Shown here: piece by piece, positions 36,053-45,148 of the stretch
Layout: each line of letters opens with the position of its first letter
Numbering within the stretch: position 1 is the first letter of the stretch
Source: Geobacillus icigianus
GTDB taxonomy: Bacteria; Bacillota; Bacilli; Bacillales; Anoxybacillaceae
Assembly: GCF_000750005.1 (NCBI RefSeq)
Contig: NZ_JPYA01000126.1
Coordinates: forward strand, 1-64,000
Length of the DNA stretch: 64,000 nucleotides
Direction: 5' to 3'
The notes under the pieces: generated by a model
Databases searched by the model: none
What the model was told of the DNA's origin: nothing
What the model saw: the letters and a program-made list of their open reading frames with translations, nothing else
Position numbers and translations under genes: made by a program

Positions 36053-36135
36053 GGCCGGCGTCCCCCTTTCGGTTCTACCCTCATTTGCTGCTGCATAGGA
36101 TGGACAATAGAGAGGACAAGGAAGGGGGGAGCGCC

Positions 36136-36582
36136 ATGGCCCATTTTCCCGCTGAATTTTCCCTTGACGAAGTGACGAAAGAAATGTTGCTCGCGGTCAT
36201 CGAGCGGAAAAGAAAGTGGGAATATTTAGAAAAAAGAACATTGCTCTTGCAGGTGGCGGCTTTGGCCGGCTTGGCTGTCTTCTCTCTTTATATAGTGCTC
36301 AACGGGGCGGCGTTTGGCACATGGAGCGAGCGGTTCGCATGGTTTTTTGCCGCGCCCGTTCACGTATCGTTCCTTCTTTTTCTATGTACCTTGTATTGGG
36401 CGGCTGTTTATTATAAAGGAAAAAGTGAAAAGGCGGAAGAGGAGTTTCACGCGCTTCGCTGTGAAATTATCCAAAAAAGCATTGATTTATGGAAAGAGGA
36501 GGAACAATGGAACAAGCGCCATCAGGTGTTTGCATGGATGAAGCGCGAATATGACATCAATCTCTATTACGAACATCGCTGA
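36136..36582 (+). CDS. ypbF: YpbF family two-helix membrane protein
   Basis: 148 residues with membrane helices near residues 40-58 and 72-92 and a basic/acidic cytoplasmic tail. AAGGGGGGAG precedes the ATG. Length, topology and position next to ypbE match B. subtilis YpbF. Function unknown. Confidence 0.82.
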   Translation: MAHFPAEFSLDEVTKEMLLAVIERKRKWEYLEKRTLLLQVAALAGLAVFSLYIVLNGAAFGTWSERFAWFFAAPVHVSFLLFLCTLYWAAVYYKGKSEKAEEEFHALRCEIIQKSIDLWKEEEQWNKRHQVFAWMKREYDINLYYEHR

Positions 36583-36780
36583 CCTTCTCCTGCTGTCCGC
36601 TTGGGCCCCGCTGTCGGCGCGTGGCGGCCGGAACTGCGGCCGAGCGCGGGAAACGGCGGAGCGCTGCAGCGAGCTCTCCGTCCGCTCCGCCGTACTGTTC
36701 GATTAAGTAGTTGGCGAGCCGCGGGTTGCACGTGCTGACGCGGACCGGATATGGCAGTTTTTTTCATAAATCCACATCAT
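36557..36780 (-). pseudogene. cotJC: Relic of spore coat gene cotJC
   Basis: On the minus strand AAGGGGGAACGA precedes ATG 36780, which opens MMWIYEK. The frame shifts in a run of seven A residues (36758-36764); with eight it would read EKKLPYPVRVSTCNPRLANY and LIEQYGGADGELAAALR, the first ~42 residues of CotJC (Mn-catalase family) as I know it. After that, homology stops and the frame runs to a stop at 36557 inside ypbF. So the fragment keeps a ribosome site and start but is frameshifted and truncated. Confidence 0.75.
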
Positions 36781-36820
36781 TCGTTCCCCCTTGTGTGCAA
36801 GAAAATCGCGGAGGAACGTT

Positions 36821-37201
36821 ATGCGTCGGTTATGGATGACGTCGATGGTCGCGGTCTTGTCCAGTTACTTGTTTTTGCATTGGCTCCCGCCGCTAGAGCC
36901 GTTTTCTCCCACTTTGTTTTGGACGCAGCTGTTGTTTTCCCCGTTAAGATCATGGCTTGCTTTCGGCTGTTTTTTTCTCGGGGTCGCTGCGAACGGCGCG
37001 CTGCTTCGCCGGGCGATGAGTTGGTTGGCCGGACGGCGGGTTCGCATTGGTGAGTGGTTGATAAGCATAGCGGCGCTTAGCCATTTTTACTGGGTGTTTC
37101 AGTTTCATTGGCGGCTGGCGGCGCTTTTTTTCGCTTTTCCCTTCTTTTATGGTATGATGTCGTTACGAGGACGCCGGCTGCTTGAAGACGGCCGGCTTTA
37201 G
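36821..37201 (+). CDS. Hypothetical three-helix membrane protein
   Basis: 126 residues, hydrophobic, with helices near residues 5-22, 38-58 and 78-110. GCGGAGGAACGTT precedes ATG 36821. I do not recognise the family. It faces the same direction as ypbF and ypbH. Confidence 0.65.
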   Translation: MRRLWMTSMVAVLSSYLFLHWLPPLEPFSPTLFWTQLLFSPLRSWLAFGCFFLGVAANGALLRRAMSWLAGRRVRIGEWLISIAALSHFYWVFQFHWRLAALFFAFPFFYGMMSLRGRRLLEDGRL

Positions 37202-37212
37202 CAGGAGGAAGT

Positions 37213-37272
37213 ATGGTCATCGGGGGAGCAACCGAGAAAAAATGCTTGTCGAAAACCCGGGAAACGATGTAA
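37213..37272 (+). CDS. Possible 19-aa leader ORF before ypbH
   Basis: ATG 37213 follows AGGAGG by 4 bases and runs 19 codons (MVIGGATEKKCLSKTRETM). No family known. It could be a chance ORF. Confidence 0.3.
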   Translation: MVIGGATEKKCLSKTRETM

Positions 37273-37360
37273 ACTCATTAATAACAACAAACGAACCAAT
37301 TGCCAGTTGCGACATACAATAACGGTAAGAGATGGCTCTGTAGGTAAGGAGGGGTTGCCG

Positions 37361-37951
37361 ATGCGTCTGGAGCGCTTGACCCACAACAAGATAAAAATTT
37401 TCCTGACATTCGACGATTTGTTGGACCGCGGGCTGACCAAAGACGATTTATGGAAAGACACGTTGAAAGTCCATCAGCTGTTCCGCGATATGATCGAGGA
37501 AGCAAGCGAAGAGCTCGGCTTTGAAGTGAACGGATCGATCGCGGTCGAAGTGTACTCTTTACCAGCGCAGGGCATGGTCGTTATCGTTACGAACGAAGGC
37601 GACTACGATGATATGGAAGAAGAGTTCGCCGACGATTATATCGAAATGCAAGTAACGCTCGATGAGAGCGATGACATATTTTACGAATTTCAATCGTTCG
37701 AAGATGTCATCCAGCTCGCTCATCGCCTGCATGCGGTCGGCTGCCTTGACGGCGCGCTTTATTCGTATCAAGACCGCTTTTACTTGCATGTTCCACAAGA
37801 GCCTCCCATTCCGCTCGATAACTTTGTCGCCTTGCTGGCCGAGTTCGGCAATCCGGCCACGATTACGATACACCGTGTGCAAGAGTATGGAAAACGGCTG
37901 ATCGAACACCGCGCCATCGAGCAGCTCGTCCGTTATTTTCGCGCCCACTGA
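37361..37951 (+). CDS. ypbH: MecA-type adaptor protein YpbH (MecB)
   Basis: 196 residues. N-terminal substrate-binding part (MRLERLTHNKIKIFLTFDDL, DRGLTKDDLWKD) and C-terminal ClpC-binding domain (FQSFEDVIQLAHRL, EYGKRLIEHRAIEQLV). It links targets to the ClpCP protease; B. subtilis YpbH is the MecA paralogue. AAGGAGGGG precedes the ATG. A MecA assignment is possible, but position fits YpbH. Confidence 0.9.
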   Translation: MRLERLTHNKIKIFLTFDDLLDRGLTKDDLWKDTLKVHQLFRDMIEEASEELGFEVNGSIAVEVYSLPAQGMVVIVTNEGDYDDMEEEFADDYIEMQVTLDESDDIFYEFQSFEDVIQLAHRLHAVGCLDGALYSYQDRFYLHVPQEPPIPLDNFVALLAEFGNPATITIHRVQEYGKRLIEHRAIEQLVRYFRAH

Positions 37952-37959
37952 GACGGGCA

Positions 37960-38066
37960 AGAGGGTGTCCCAAAAAGGATCGGGAGGCCCTCTTTTCGTG
38001 ACGGTTATACGTGCTCACGGCTTCTGTCGCGCGATATGTTGCGCCGGGCGAAAAACACCCGAATTC
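37960..38066 (-). repeat. Intergenic three-hairpin repeat, copy 3 (minus orientation)
   Basis: Plus strand begins AGAGGGTGTCCCAAAAAGG with closing arm GGGAGGCCCTCT and a TTTT, which may terminate ypbH. It then shares CGGCTTCTGTCGCGCGATA with copy 1 (CGCTTCTGTCACGCGATAA). It is the most diverged copy at its far end. Confidence 0.65.
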
Positions 38067-38200
38067 GAAAATGGGCCAAGGAAGCGCGTCATCGTTGGCC
38101 TGCCGCTTGATGAAAGCCGATGGGGGGCGCCCGCCATGGAAGGTTTCCAGCCGTAAATGATGTCGCGCGGAACGCTTGCCGTTTTCTTATGATTTTTCCT

Positions 38201-38228
38201 TTGCATCCGCTCACAGAAGGTGTATACT
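38201..38228 (+). promoter_or_regulatory. Promoter of the glutamate dehydrogenase gene
   Basis: TTGCAT (38201-38206), 16-base spacer, TATACT (38223-38228). Confidence 0.65.
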
Positions 38229-38279
38229 ATGACATGGAAGGTGACAAACTATTCTAGCGAGCTTATAGGAGGTTTACGT

Positions 38280-39551
38280 ATGGCAGCCGATAAGCATACG
38301 GAAGAAAAGGAACAACAATACGACGTGCTGGCGTCGACACAGATTGTTATACATAGAGCGTTAGAGAAGCTCGGTTATCCAGAGGAAGTATACGAGCTGT
38401 TAAAAGAGCCGATTCGCGTGTTGACGGTTCGCATTCCGGTGCGCATGGATGACGGAACAGTGAAAATTTTCACCGGCTACCGCGCCCAGCATAACGATGC
38501 GGTCGGCCCGACGAAAGGCGGCGTGCGTTTTCACCCGGAAGTCACGGAGCGCGAAGTGAAAGCGCTATCGATTTGGATGAGCTTAAAATGCGGCATCGTC
38601 GATTTGCCGTATGGCGGCGGCAAAGGCGGCATTGTCTGCGATCCGCGCACGATGTCATTCCGCGAGCTGGAGCGGCTAAGCCGCGGCTACGTGCGCGCCA
38701 TCAGCCAAATCGTTGGCCCGACGAAAGACATCCCGGCGCCGGACGTGTTTACGAACTCGCAAATTATGGCGTGGATGATGGATGAGTACAGCCGCATCCG
38801 CGAGTTTGATTCCCCGGGCTTTATTACCGGAAAACCGCTTGTCTTGGGCGGTTCGCACGGCCGGGAAACGGCGACGGCCAAAGGGGTGACGATTTGCATC
38901 CGCGAGGCGGCGAAAAAACGCGGCTTATCGCTTGAAGGGGCGCGCGTCGTCGTTCAAGGGTTCGGCAACGCCGGCAGCTATTTGGCGAAATTTATGCACG
39001 ACGCCGGAGCAAAAGTGGTCGGCATTTCTGATGTGTACGGCGCGCTGTACGACCCGAACGGGCTCGATATCGACTATTTGCTCGAGCGGCGCGACAGCTT
39101 TGGCACGGTGACGAAGCTGTTTAAAAATACGATTTCGAATAAAGAGCTGCTTGAACTCGACTGCGACATTTTAGTGCCGGCGGCCATCGAAAACCAAATC
39201 ACGGCCGAAAACGCTCCGCGCATCAAGGCGAGCATCGTTGTCGAAGCGGCGAACGGGCCGACGACGCTCGAAGCGACGGAAATTTTAACGCAGCGCGGCA
39301 TTTTGCTTGTCCCGGATGTGCTCGCTAGCGCTGGCGGCGTGACGGTGTCCTATTTCGAGTGGGTGCAAAACAACCAAGGCTATTATTGGACGGAAGAGGA
39401 AGTCGAGCAGCGGCTGGAAAAAGTGATGGTCAAAGCGTTCAACAACGTATACGAAATGGCGCAAACGCGCCGCGTCGATATGCGCCTTGCCGCTTACATG
39501 GTCGGCGTCCGCAAAATGGCGGAAGCGTGCCGATTCCGCGGTTGGGTATGA
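38280..39551 (+). CDS. gudB: NAD-specific glutamate dehydrogenase
   Basis: 423 residues. It deaminates glutamate to 2-oxoglutarate. Catalytic region LPYGGGKGGI, dinucleotide motif VVQGFGNAGSYLAK, and KDIPAPDVFTNSQIM. ATG 38280 follows ATAGGAGG. The region before SIWMSLK contains a single VKA and not the VKA duplication that silences gudB in laboratory B. subtilis, so this enzyme should be active. RocG or GudB naming cannot be settled by sequence alone; position favours gudB. Confidence 0.93.
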   Translation: MAADKHTEEKEQQYDVLASTQIVIHRALEKLGYPEEVYELLKEPIRVLTVRIPVRMDDGTVKIFTGYRAQHNDAVGPTKGGVRFHPEVTEREVKALSIWMSLKCGIVDLPYGGGKGGIVCDPRTMSFRELERLSRGYVRAISQIVGPTKDIPAPDVFTNSQIMAWMMDEYSRIREFDSPGFITGKPLVLGGSHGRETATAKGVTICIREAAKKRGLSLEGARVVVQGFGNAGSYLAKFMHDAGAKVVGISDVYGALYDPNGLDIDYLLERRDSFGTVTKLFKNTISNKELLELDCDILVPAAIENQITAENAPRIKASIVVEAANGPTTLEATEILTQRGILLVPDVLASAGGVTVSYFEWVQNNQGYYWTEEEVEQRLEKVMVKAFNNVYEMAQTRRVDMRLAAYMVGVRKMAEACRFRGWV

Positions 39552-39585
39552 CGCGGCGAGCGTTGACGTTTGCAAGCTTTCGCGA

Positions 39586-39615
39586 AATCCCCTATCATAA
39601 GATAGGGGATTTTTT
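39586..39615 (+). terminator. Terminator after gudB
   Basis: AATCCCCTATC/GATAGGGGATT stem with four-base loop and T run. Confidence 0.9.
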
Positions 39616-39638
39616 GCTTCGTGCGAGGTGACAAAAAC

Positions 39639-40619
39639 ATGAGAGAAGAAACGATCATCATCGTCGGCGGCGGCCCATGCGGGTTGGCGGCGGCGATCGC
39701 TTTGCAGGACGCCGGGTTTTCGCCGCTTGTGATCGAAAAAGGCAACATCGTCCATTCGATTTACCGGTTTCCGACGCATCAAACGTTTTTCAGCACGAGC
39801 GATCGGCTCGAAATCGGTGGGGTGCCGTTTGTCACCGAAAACCGGAAGCCGACGCGGAATCAAGCGCTCGCTTATTATCGGGAAGTCGTTGTTCGCAAGC
39901 GCGTGCGCGTCAACACATTTGAGGAAGTGAAAGCAGTTCGTCGCCAACAAGACGGAACGTTTTCGCTGGAAACGTCGAAAGCCGAGTATCGCGCCTCGTA
40001 CGTCGTGATCGCCACCGGGTATTACGACCATCCGAACTATATGAACGTGCCGGGGGAAGAGCTGCCGAAAGTGATGCATTACTTTAAAGAAGCGCATCCG
40101 TACTTCAACACCGACTGCGTCGTCATCGGCGGGAAAAACTCGAGCGTCGATGCGGCGATGGAGCTGGTGAAAGCGGGAGCGCGCGTGACCGTGCTGTATC
40201 GCGGCAGCGACTATTCGCCGAGCATTAAGCCGTGGATTTTGCCCGAATTTGATGCGCTCGTCAAAAAAGGCGTCATTCGCATGGAGTTTCGCGCCCATGT
40301 GAAAGAAATTACCGAGGACGCGGTCGTGTATGAAGTCGACGGAGAAACGAAAACGATCAAAAACGATTTTGTGTTCGCCATGACCGGCTATCATCCCGAC
40401 CATCGCTTTTTAACGAGCATCGGCGTCCACGTCGATCCGGAAAGCGGCCGCCCGCATTACGATCCCGAGACGATGGAAACGAACGTTCCCGGACTGTTTA
40501 TCGCCGGCGTGATCGCGGCGGGCAATAATGCCAATGAGATTTTTATTGAAAACGGACGGTTTCATGGGGAGGCGATCGCTGCCTGCCTCGCCCGTCGTGA
40601 GCGGGGCGCGTCTTCTTAA
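39639..40619 (+). CDS. ypdA: YpdA, bacillithiol disulfide reductase family
   Basis: 326-residue FAD/NADPH oxidoreductase. N-terminal FAD motif IIIVGGGPCGLAAAIALQ with Cys14, the residue tied to activity in S. aureus YpdA, and a second nucleotide fold CVVIGGKNSSVDAAMELV. It would reduce oxidised bacillithiol. GCGAGGTGA precedes the ATG. Overlaps no neighbour. Confidence 0.9.
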   Translation: MREETIIIVGGGPCGLAAAIALQDAGFSPLVIEKGNIVHSIYRFPTHQTFFSTSDRLEIGGVPFVTENRKPTRNQALAYYREVVVRKRVRVNTFEEVKAVRRQQDGTFSLETSKAEYRASYVVIATGYYDHPNYMNVPGEELPKVMHYFKEAHPYFNTDCVVIGGKNSSVDAAMELVKAGARVTVLYRGSDYSPSIKPWILPEFDALVKKGVIRMEFRAHVKEITEDAVVYEVDGETKTIKNDFVFAMTGYHPDHRFLTSIGVHVDPESGRPHYDPETMETNVPGLFIAGVIAAGNNANEIFIENGRFHGEAIAACLARRERGASS

Positions 40620-40696
40620 CGCGACGACCTTGCCGCCTTGTCGCGGCGGGGAGGCGGGGGCTTTAGTGGAAATAGAAAGCGCAGGTGAACGATAGG

Positions 40697-41665
40697 ATGA
40701 AACGAAAAGTCGTTTTGTTGACGACGGGGGGCACGATCGCCAGCAAGCGGAGCGAGCGCTCCGGCCGTCTCCGGGCAGGAGCGTTAAGCGGCGAGGAGTT
40801 GGCGGCGATGTGCCATTTGCCAAATGATATAGAAATCATCGTCGAAAGCGTATTTCAATTGCCGAGCATGCATTTGACGTTTTCCCATTGGCTCGAACTC
40901 AAACAGCGGATCGAAGCGCATTTCGCCGATCCGACGGTCGACGGCATCGTTGTCACCCATGGGACGGATGCGCTTGAGGAAACGGCGTACTTTCTTGACT
41001 TGACGATCGATGACCCGCGGACGATTGTCGTCACCGGTTCGCAGCGCGCTCCGTCCGATTTGGGCAGCGACGTGTACATCAACATCCGCCACGCCGTTTA
41101 CGCCGCCTGCGCCGAGCCGCTGCGCGGGACGGGCACGGTCGTCGTGTTCAATGAACGCATTTTTGCCGCCAAATACGTAAAAAAAGAGCATGCTTCGAAC
41201 ATTCAAGGATTTAACGCCTTTGGTTTCGGTTATTTGGGGATTATTGATAATGATGAAGTGCATGTGTATCAAAAGCCGGTTCGCCGCGAACATTACCAAC
41301 TCATCCGCCCGCTTCCGCCCGTCGACATTGTGAAATGTTATTTGGAAGCGGACGGGAAGTTCATCCGGGCCGCGCGCGAGAGCGGGGTCGCCGGTTTGGT
41401 GCTCGAAGGAGTCGGCCGCGGCCAAGTGGCGCCCAAAATGGTCGATGAAATCGTCAAAGCTATTGAAATGGGGATCAAAGTCGTGGTGACGACAAGCGCC
41501 GAAGAAGGAGCGGTGTACACAACGTACGACTATCTCGGCAGCGCCTATGATTTGCATAAAAAAGGCGTCATTCTCGGCAGCGATTACGACGCGAAAAAGG
41601 CGCGCATCAAGCTGGCCGTCGCCCTCGCCTCCGATGCCCCGCTCGATGGTTTGTTCGCCTTTTAG
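40697..41665 (+). CDS. ansA: L-asparaginase
   Basis: 322 residues. Type I cytosolic asparaginase: LLTTGGTIASKRS with the nucleophilic Thr, and VVTHGTDALEETAYFL. It hydrolyses asparagine to aspartate and ammonia. ATG 40697 has GCAGGTGA upstream; a GTG at 40685 is in frame. Confidence 0.92.
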   Translation: MKRKVVLLTTGGTIASKRSERSGRLRAGALSGEELAAMCHLPNDIEIIVESVFQLPSMHLTFSHWLELKQRIEAHFADPTVDGIVVTHGTDALEETAYFLDLTIDDPRTIVVTGSQRAPSDLGSDVYINIRHAVYAACAEPLRGTGTVVVFNERIFAAKYVKKEHASNIQGFNAFGFGYLGIIDNDEVHVYQKPVRREHYQLIRPLPPVDIVKCYLEADGKFIRAARESGVAGLVLEGVGRGQVAPKMVDEIVKAIEMGIKVVVTTSAEEGAVYTTYDYLGSAYDLHKKGVILGSDYDAKKARIKLAVALASDAPLDGLFAF

Positions 41666-41749
41666 GCGGACGGCCGGCGCGATTTCTCTTTTTTTGCCTC
41701 GGTTTTCATGATACGATAGAGATAAAAATACAGAGAAACGGGGATCGAT

Positions 41750-42427
41750 ATGTTTTCGCTGATTTCCGCCGGCGTCGCTCCCGGAGTGGCGCTGCTCAGC
41801 TATTTTTACTTGCGCGATGAATACGAGGCGGAGCCGCTCTCATTTGTGTTGCGCATGTTTTTGTTCGGCGCTTTGCTCGTCTTTCCGATCATGTTCATCC
41901 AGTACGTGCTTGCCGAAGAGCGAATCGTTTCGTCGCCGATGGCCGAAGCGTTTCTTTCCGCCGCGTTGCTGGAGGAATTTGTGAAATGGTTTGTCGTCTA
42001 TTTTTTTGTGTATGATGATGACGAATTTGACGAGCCGTATGATGGCATCGTCTACAGCGCCAGCGTCTCACTCGGATTTGCGACGTTGGAGAATTTGCTG
42101 TATTTGTTGGCCAACGGCGTGGAGACAGCGTTCGTCCGGGCGCTGCTGCCGGTGTCCAGCCATGCGCTCTTTTCCGTCATCATGGGGTTTTACTTTGGCA
42201 AGGCGAAATTCGCCCGCCAAAAGCGCAGCTATTATTTATGGCTGTCGTTTTTGCTGCCGTTTTTCCTCCACGGCGTCTATGATTGGCTGCTGCTCGCGAA
42301 AGAGCGATGGAGCTACTACATGGCGCCGTTTCTGCTCGCTTTATGGTGGGTGGCGCTGCGCAAAGTGAAACAGGCGAAAGGGGCGGTTCGAACTGCAGCG
42401 CTGCCGTCCGTCAACAGCCAAGCGTGA
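41750..42427 (+). CDS. prsW: Intramembrane protease PrsW
   Basis: 225-residue polytopic glutamic protease. LLEEFVKWF carries Glu75-Glu76, the same positions as in B. subtilis PrsW; another conserved His is near 174 (FFLHGVYDWL). In B. subtilis it makes site-1 cuts in anti-sigma factor RsiW. Lies between ansA and sleB as in B. subtilis. Confidence 0.94.
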   Translation: MFSLISAGVAPGVALLSYFYLRDEYEAEPLSFVLRMFLFGALLVFPIMFIQYVLAEERIVSSPMAEAFLSAALLEEFVKWFVVYFFVYDDDEFDEPYDGIVYSASVSLGFATLENLLYLLANGVETAFVRALLPVSSHALFSVIMGFYFGKAKFARQKRSYYLWLSFLLPFFLHGVYDWLLLAKERWSYYMAPFLLALWWVALRKVKQAKGAVRTAALPSVNSQA

Positions 42428-42445
42428 TCGCTTGGCTTTTTTTTT
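42416..42445 (+). terminator. Terminator after prsW
   Basis: AGCCAAGCG/CGCTTGGCT stem over the prsW stop codon, TGAT loop, then nine T. Confidence 0.92.
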
Positions 42446-42511
42446 GTATAAAACGAGCAAAACGAAGGAAAATAGGGATAAAAACGGCAAGTGCTGACGG
42501 GAGGTTTGCAG

Positions 42512-43306
42512 ATGGCAAGGAAAACGTTGCTGTTGCTTTGGCTCGGTGTATGGGCGGCGCTGTATCCGATGGGTCACGCCGCGGCCTTTTCGCCGCAAGT
42601 GATTCAGCGCGGGGCGGTTGGCGATGATGTCATCGAGCTGCAGGCACGGCTCCAGTATCTCGGTTTTTACAACGGCAAAATTGATGGGGTATTTGGCTGG
42701 CGCACGTATTGGGCGCTTCGCCATTTTCAGTATGAGTACGGCCTGCCGGTCGATGGATTGGCCGGTGCAGAGACAAAACAAAAGCTGGTGAGAGCTTCGA
42801 AATATGACGAGTCGTTTGTCAAAGAACAAATCCGTCAAGGAAACGACTTCACCCACTACGGGGGCATTCCGCTCAGCCAGCAAGTGAAAAAGCGGAGCGG
42901 CGGAGGGGGGCGGACGGTGAAAGCGACGGCGTCCAACGTCCCTAAAGGATTTTCGCAAAACGATATCCAATTGATGGCAAACGCCGTTTATGGAGAAGCG
43001 CGCGGCGAACCGTACATCGGACAAGTGGCCATCGCCGCGGTCATTTTAAACCGCCTCGAACACCCATCGTTTCCCGATACGGTAGCTGGGGTGATTTTCC
43101 AGCCAGGGGCGTTTACGGCGGTCGCCGATGGACAAATTTGGCTGACGCCGAACGAAACAGCGAAAAAGGCGGTGTTGGACGCCATTAACGGCTGGGATCC
43201 GACCGGCGGGGCCATTTATTATTTCAACCCGGCGACGGCGACGAACGCGTGGATTTGGAGTCGGCCGCAAATTAAGCGGATCGGGAACCATATTTTCTGT
43301 AAATAA
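42512..43306 (+). CDS. sleB: Spore cortex-lytic enzyme SleB
   Basis: 264 residues. Signal peptide (residues 1-25), peptidoglycan-binding domain (VIELQARLQYLGFYNGKIDG, residues 38-95), then a SleB/hydrolase_2 catalytic domain starting LMANAVYGEARGEP with the catalytic Glu. It is a lytic transglycosylase that depolymerises cortex during germination. GGGAGG precedes the ATG. A GTATA (42446) to AAAATA spacing of 18 weakly resembles a sigma-G promoter. Confidence 0.95.
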   Translation: MARKTLLLLWLGVWAALYPMGHAAAFSPQVIQRGAVGDDVIELQARLQYLGFYNGKIDGVFGWRTYWALRHFQYEYGLPVDGLAGAETKQKLVRASKYDESFVKEQIRQGNDFTHYGGIPLSQQVKKRSGGGGRTVKATASNVPKGFSQNDIQLMANAVYGEARGEPYIGQVAIAAVILNRLEHPSFPDTVAGVIFQPGAFTAVADGQIWLTPNETAKKAVLDAINGWDPTGGAIYYFNPATATNAWIWSRPQIKRIGNHIFCK

Positions 43307-43320
43307 AAGGAGGGAGACGG

Positions 43321-44664
43321 ATGATTCGAACCGTTTTGCTGGCGGTGCTTGCGCTTGCTGTCATCGGCACCGGCTATTGGGGGTATCGCGAGCACCAAGA
43401 AAAAAACGCGATTTTGATTCACGCGGAAAACAACTATCAACGCGCGTTTCACGATTTGGCTTACCAAATCGACTTGCTTCATGACAAACTAGGAGCAACG
43501 TTGGCGATGAATTCGCACGCATCGTTGTCGCCGGCGCTCGCCGAGGTGTGGAAAATCGCCTCGGAAGCCCATTCCGATGTCGGCCAGCTGCCGCTGTCGC
43601 TTCTGCCCTTCAATAAAACGCAGGAGTTTTTGTCGCGCATCGGCGAGTTCAGCTACCGGACAGCGGTGCGCGATTTGGAAAAAGAACCGTTGACAAAGGA
43701 AGAATACCATACGCTGCAAGCGTTGTATCAAAACGCTGGCAAGATTCGCCAAGAATTGCGCAACGTCCAACATTTGGTGCTTGAAAACAATTTGCGTTGG
43801 ATGGATGTCGAACTGGCGTTGGCGACGAGCGACCAAAAAGGGGACAACATCATCATCGATGGGTTTCGAGCGGTCGAGAAAAACGTGGATACGTTCTCCA
43901 GTTCTTCGGAGTTTGGCCCGTCGTTTATCGGTCTTGCCAATGAAGAAAGAGGGTTCGTGCGCGCGAAGGGCGGCCCGATTTCGAAGGCGGAAGCGCGGCG
44001 GATCGCTCGCGATTTCCTCGGGTTAAAGGGAACGGAAGACATCAAGGTGACGGAAAGCGGCAAAGGGGCGGACGACCGCTTTTACAGCGTAACGATTCAT
44101 GATCCGAAAACAAAGGGCGATATTTACATGGATATCACCAAAAACGGCGGCTACCCGATTTGGGTGCTGAACAGCCGTCCGATCGGCAAACCAAACATCG
44201 GTTTGCATGAAGCGGCCAACCGCGGACTGGCGTTTTTGAAACGGCATCGCTTTACCGGATTTGAGCTGTATGACAGCACGCAATACGACAATGTGGCGGT
44301 GCTTACGTTCGTCAAAAGCGAAAACGGCGTTCGCATCTACCCGGAAGCGGTGCAAATGAAAGTGGCGCTCGATAACGGCCGTGTAGTCGGTTTTACCGCG
44401 CGCGACTATTTATCATCGTCCATTCCGCGTCCGCTGCCGAAGCCGAAACTCACCGTCGAGGCGGCGAAGAAAAAGTTGAACCCGCATTTAAAGGTGATGG
44501 AACAGCGCCAAGCGGTTATTATGAACGATTTGCAAAAGCCGGTGCTTTGCTATGAATTTTTAGGAACGATGGGCGACGATACGTACCAGCTGTTCATCAA
44601 CGCCTCAACAGGACTAGAGGAAAAAGTGGAAAAATTAGAAAGCGTTGAACCCGCTTACGGATAA
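43321..44664 (+). CDS. ypeB: Germination protein YpeB
   Basis: 447 residues. N-terminal membrane anchor (TVLLAVLALAVIGTGYWGY), a helical region, and C-terminal PepSY repeats (ISKAEARRIARDFLG; LTVEAAKKKLNPHL). YpeB and SleB stabilise each other in spores. Fourteen bases separate it from sleB, AAGGAGGGAG lies between, so they are one operon. Confidence 0.95.
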   Translation: MIRTVLLAVLALAVIGTGYWGYREHQEKNAILIHAENNYQRAFHDLAYQIDLLHDKLGATLAMNSHASLSPALAEVWKIASEAHSDVGQLPLSLLPFNKTQEFLSRIGEFSYRTAVRDLEKEPLTKEEYHTLQALYQNAGKIRQELRNVQHLVLENNLRWMDVELALATSDQKGDNIIIDGFRAVEKNVDTFSSSSEFGPSFIGLANEERGFVRAKGGPISKAEARRIARDFLGLKGTEDIKVTESGKGADDRFYSVTIHDPKTKGDIYMDITKNGGYPIWVLNSRPIGKPNIGLHEAANRGLAFLKRHRFTGFELYDSTQYDNVAVLTFVKSENGVRIYPEAVQMKVALDNGRVVGFTARDYLSSSIPRPLPKPKLTVEAAKKKLNPHLKVMEQRQAVIMNDLQKPVLCYEFLGTMGDDTYQLFINASTGLEEKVEKLESVEPAYG

Positions 44665-44669
44665 AGGAG

Positions 44670-44710
44670 GAAAGGCGCCTGAAAGCACGGGCGTCTTTTC
44701 TTGTTTTTTT
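44670..44710 (+). terminator. Probable terminator after ypeB
   Basis: AAAGGCGCCTG pairs imperfectly (one mismatch) with CGGGCGTCTTT, followed by a T-rich stretch. Confidence 0.6.
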
Positions 44711-44739
44711 GAACACGCACCGCCCTTCGGTTCATTCCC

Positions 44740-45040
44740 GGACGGCGGGCCAAACGTTGTCCATGGGGTTATTCTCACCCTTGGACAGCGGGCCAAACGC
44801 TGTCCATGGAACGTTTCTGTGAAGTAGAACTGCGCCGATTTTCATCCTCGGAGGGAGGACAAACCATGGCCTGCGGCACGTTTCCGTGAAAATTCCGTCG
44901 GCAAGCGTTGATTTTCATCCTCGGGTGGAAGGCCAAACGTTGTCCATGGGGTTATTCTCACCCTCGGACAGCGGGCCAAACGCTGTCCATGGAACGTTTC
45001 CACCACCATCCCGTGCGGCGCGCGATGATTTTCATGCCGG
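44740..45040 (+). repeat. ~70-bp tandem repeat array, family B (locus 1)
   Basis: Contains four or five units built on GATTTTCATCCTCGG, GGCCAAACG(T/C)TGTCCATGG and ACGTTTCC(G)TG. A 70-base segment at 44748-44817 recurs nearly exactly at 44931-45000 (offset 183). The family recurs in inverse orientation at 57711-57852. It fills the whole gap between ypeB and ypfA except the ypfA promoter. Confidence 0.8.
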
Positions 45041-45148
45041 AATGGGTAACAAGTCTGAAGGACGATATGGTATAATTGTCTTGAACAACCATTCAAAGAC
45101 AGAGGCGAATGTCTCAGCGAAGCTGGCTGAAAAGGGGAAAAGAGAACG

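Noticed and set aside
39285-40403. 372-aa minus-strand frame across gudB and ypdA
   Set aside because: Spans two genes and the terminator between them, with no recognisable domain.
44740-45040. CRISPR-like array
   Set aside because: Units are adjacent and variable, without constant repeats separated by unique spacers; no cas genes.
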